Assembly (NCBI GenBank): GCA_005223145.1
Contig: NJBL01000019.1
Location: 1-35,978, forward strand
Direction: 5' to 3'
Length of the DNA stretch: 35,978 nucleotides
From: a bacterium (candidate division B38) B3_B38
Lineage (GTDB): Bacteria; Acidobacteriota; B3-B38; Guanabaribacteriales; B3-B38
Positions 35,143 to 35,978 of the stretch are shown here, piece by piece. Position numbers and translations under genes: made by a program. Each line of letters starts with the position of its first letter. Within the stretch, counting starts at the first letter, position 1. Below the pieces are notes generated by a model that worked only from the letters and a program-made list of their open reading frames with translations, was not told the DNA's origin and searched no databases.

Positions 35143-35412
35143 GTGAAACCCACCGATGAGGAGATAGAGGAGGAGAGGCGAAGGATTCGCTATCTGCGGA
35201 TGCTGGTCGACCTCACCAGGAACATCCTCTATCAGGGGAACCTCAGCTACCAGGAGGCATTGCAGCTGGTAGCCAGTACCAAAAACGCCGCCTTGAAGCT
35301 ATTTCCGGATAAGGAAGAGACCTACAACCTCATCTATCGCCCCCGCTTTGAGAGAATTCTGTGGGAGGTTTACGGTAGGGCGGAGACCGATAAGATAGTG
35401 GAAGAGAATTGA
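35143..35412 (+). CDS. hypothetical 89-aa protein
   Basis: GTG-initiated ORF KPTDEEIEEERRRIRYLRMLVDLTRNILYQGNLSYQEALQLVASTKNAALKLFPDKEETYNLIYRPRFERILWEVYGRAE; clean intergenic position. Confidence 0.65.
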   Translation: MKPTDEEIEEERRRIRYLRMLVDLTRNILYQGNLSYQEALQLVASTKNAALKLFPDKEETYNLIYRPRFERILWEVYGRAETDKIVEEN

Positions 35413-35520
35413 TAGCCCTCCCCCTACTACCCGAACCTTTAGGGGAAAGACTCTCTTTTTTAATTCCGGGCATTAGAAAAACCAGGTACTTAACCTCCGA
35501 GTCAACCCCCCCTTAATTCC

Positions 35521-35978
35521 TCACCTTTTGCCCAGGAGCTTTTTGCACCAGTTCCGCGCTACATAGAACCCCATACTACGATTGGCAATGAGCCTCCTTT
35601 TGCAATAGGCGATGGCGTCCTTCCAATCCTCGGCGAAGGGGATATAAACTCGCATGGTATGACCCCTTCGTATCAGTTCGTTTTGTATCTTCTCGCGGGG
35701 CACGCCGGCGAGCATCTGGAACTCATACTGCTCCGGGGGAACTTTATTATTCTGGAGGAGCTCCATGCAGCGATGAATTAGTCTCTCATCGTGGGTGGCA
35801 ATGGCGACAAAGTGCCCTTTCTCAAACAGCCTTTCCATATATATCAGGAGTTTCTCCTTCATATCCTTTTTGTTCTGTAAGCCGATCTCCGGGAGCTCGC
35901 GGTAGATTCCTATGCAGAGGCGGATGTGAGCCTGGAAGCCATCCAGCTCTTCAATATCCTTCTCGGTGCGGAAGAGCC
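35521..35978 (-). CDS. proline dehydrogenase, C-terminal part (5' end beyond window)
   Basis: Frame open to window edge: ..IRLCIGIYRELPEIG...FVAIATHDERLIHRCMELL...YEFQMLAGVPREKIQNELIRRGHTMRVYIPFAEDW. Confidence 0.85.
   Translation of the reverse strand, partial: LFRTEKDIEELDGFQAHIRLCIGIYRELPEIGLQNKKDMKEKLLIYMERLFEKGHFVAIATHDERLIHRCMELLQNNKVPPEQYEFQMLAGVPREKIQNELIRRGHTMRVYIPFAEDWKDAIAYCKRRLIANRSMGFYVARNWCKKLLGKR

Overview
The window is a dense, mostly housekeeping stretch of a Gram-negative-type bacterial genome (TonB-like protein, outer-membrane barrel and EnvC-type factor present), with one clear accessory region. From left to right it holds: the start of a probable UvrD-type helicase running off the left edge; tRNA-Pro(TGG); rdgB; rph; a GerMN lipoprotein-like gene; an AMIN/Amidase_3 amidase; ssrA (tmRNA); a GAF-like protein; a sugar-phosphate isomerase/epimerase-like protein; and a coiled-coil TonB-C protein. 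Next come three nuclease-helicases on the minus strand: a Dna2-like Fe-S nuclease/SF1B helicase and two AdnA/AdnB- or AddAB-like UvrD helicases. The two UvrD-type genes are separated by a roughly 4 kb accessory block containing a CPBP protease gene with an in-frame TGA, arsM, a Cys-rich AbrB protein, a YaaA/DUF6884-like gene and a GIY-YIG nuclease gene. The remainder is a cell-wall cluster (divergent polysaccharide deacetylase, degenerate S41, degenerate EnvC/M23), hbd, thiolase, pgi, selB, tatA, an OM barrel, folK, rmuC, smpB, a small ORF and the 3' part of proline dehydrogenase. The most unusual signal is an AT-rich YaaA-like + GIY-YIG cassette at the 3' end of the AdnB-like helicase gene. 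It is flanked by two copies (offset exactly 1680 bp) of the terminal Fe-S-cysteine-encoding segment. The copies differ at five sites in 128 bp, all third-position synonymous, which suggests a cassette that replaces and restores the gene's 3' end. All family assignments were made by reading motifs; no searches were run.
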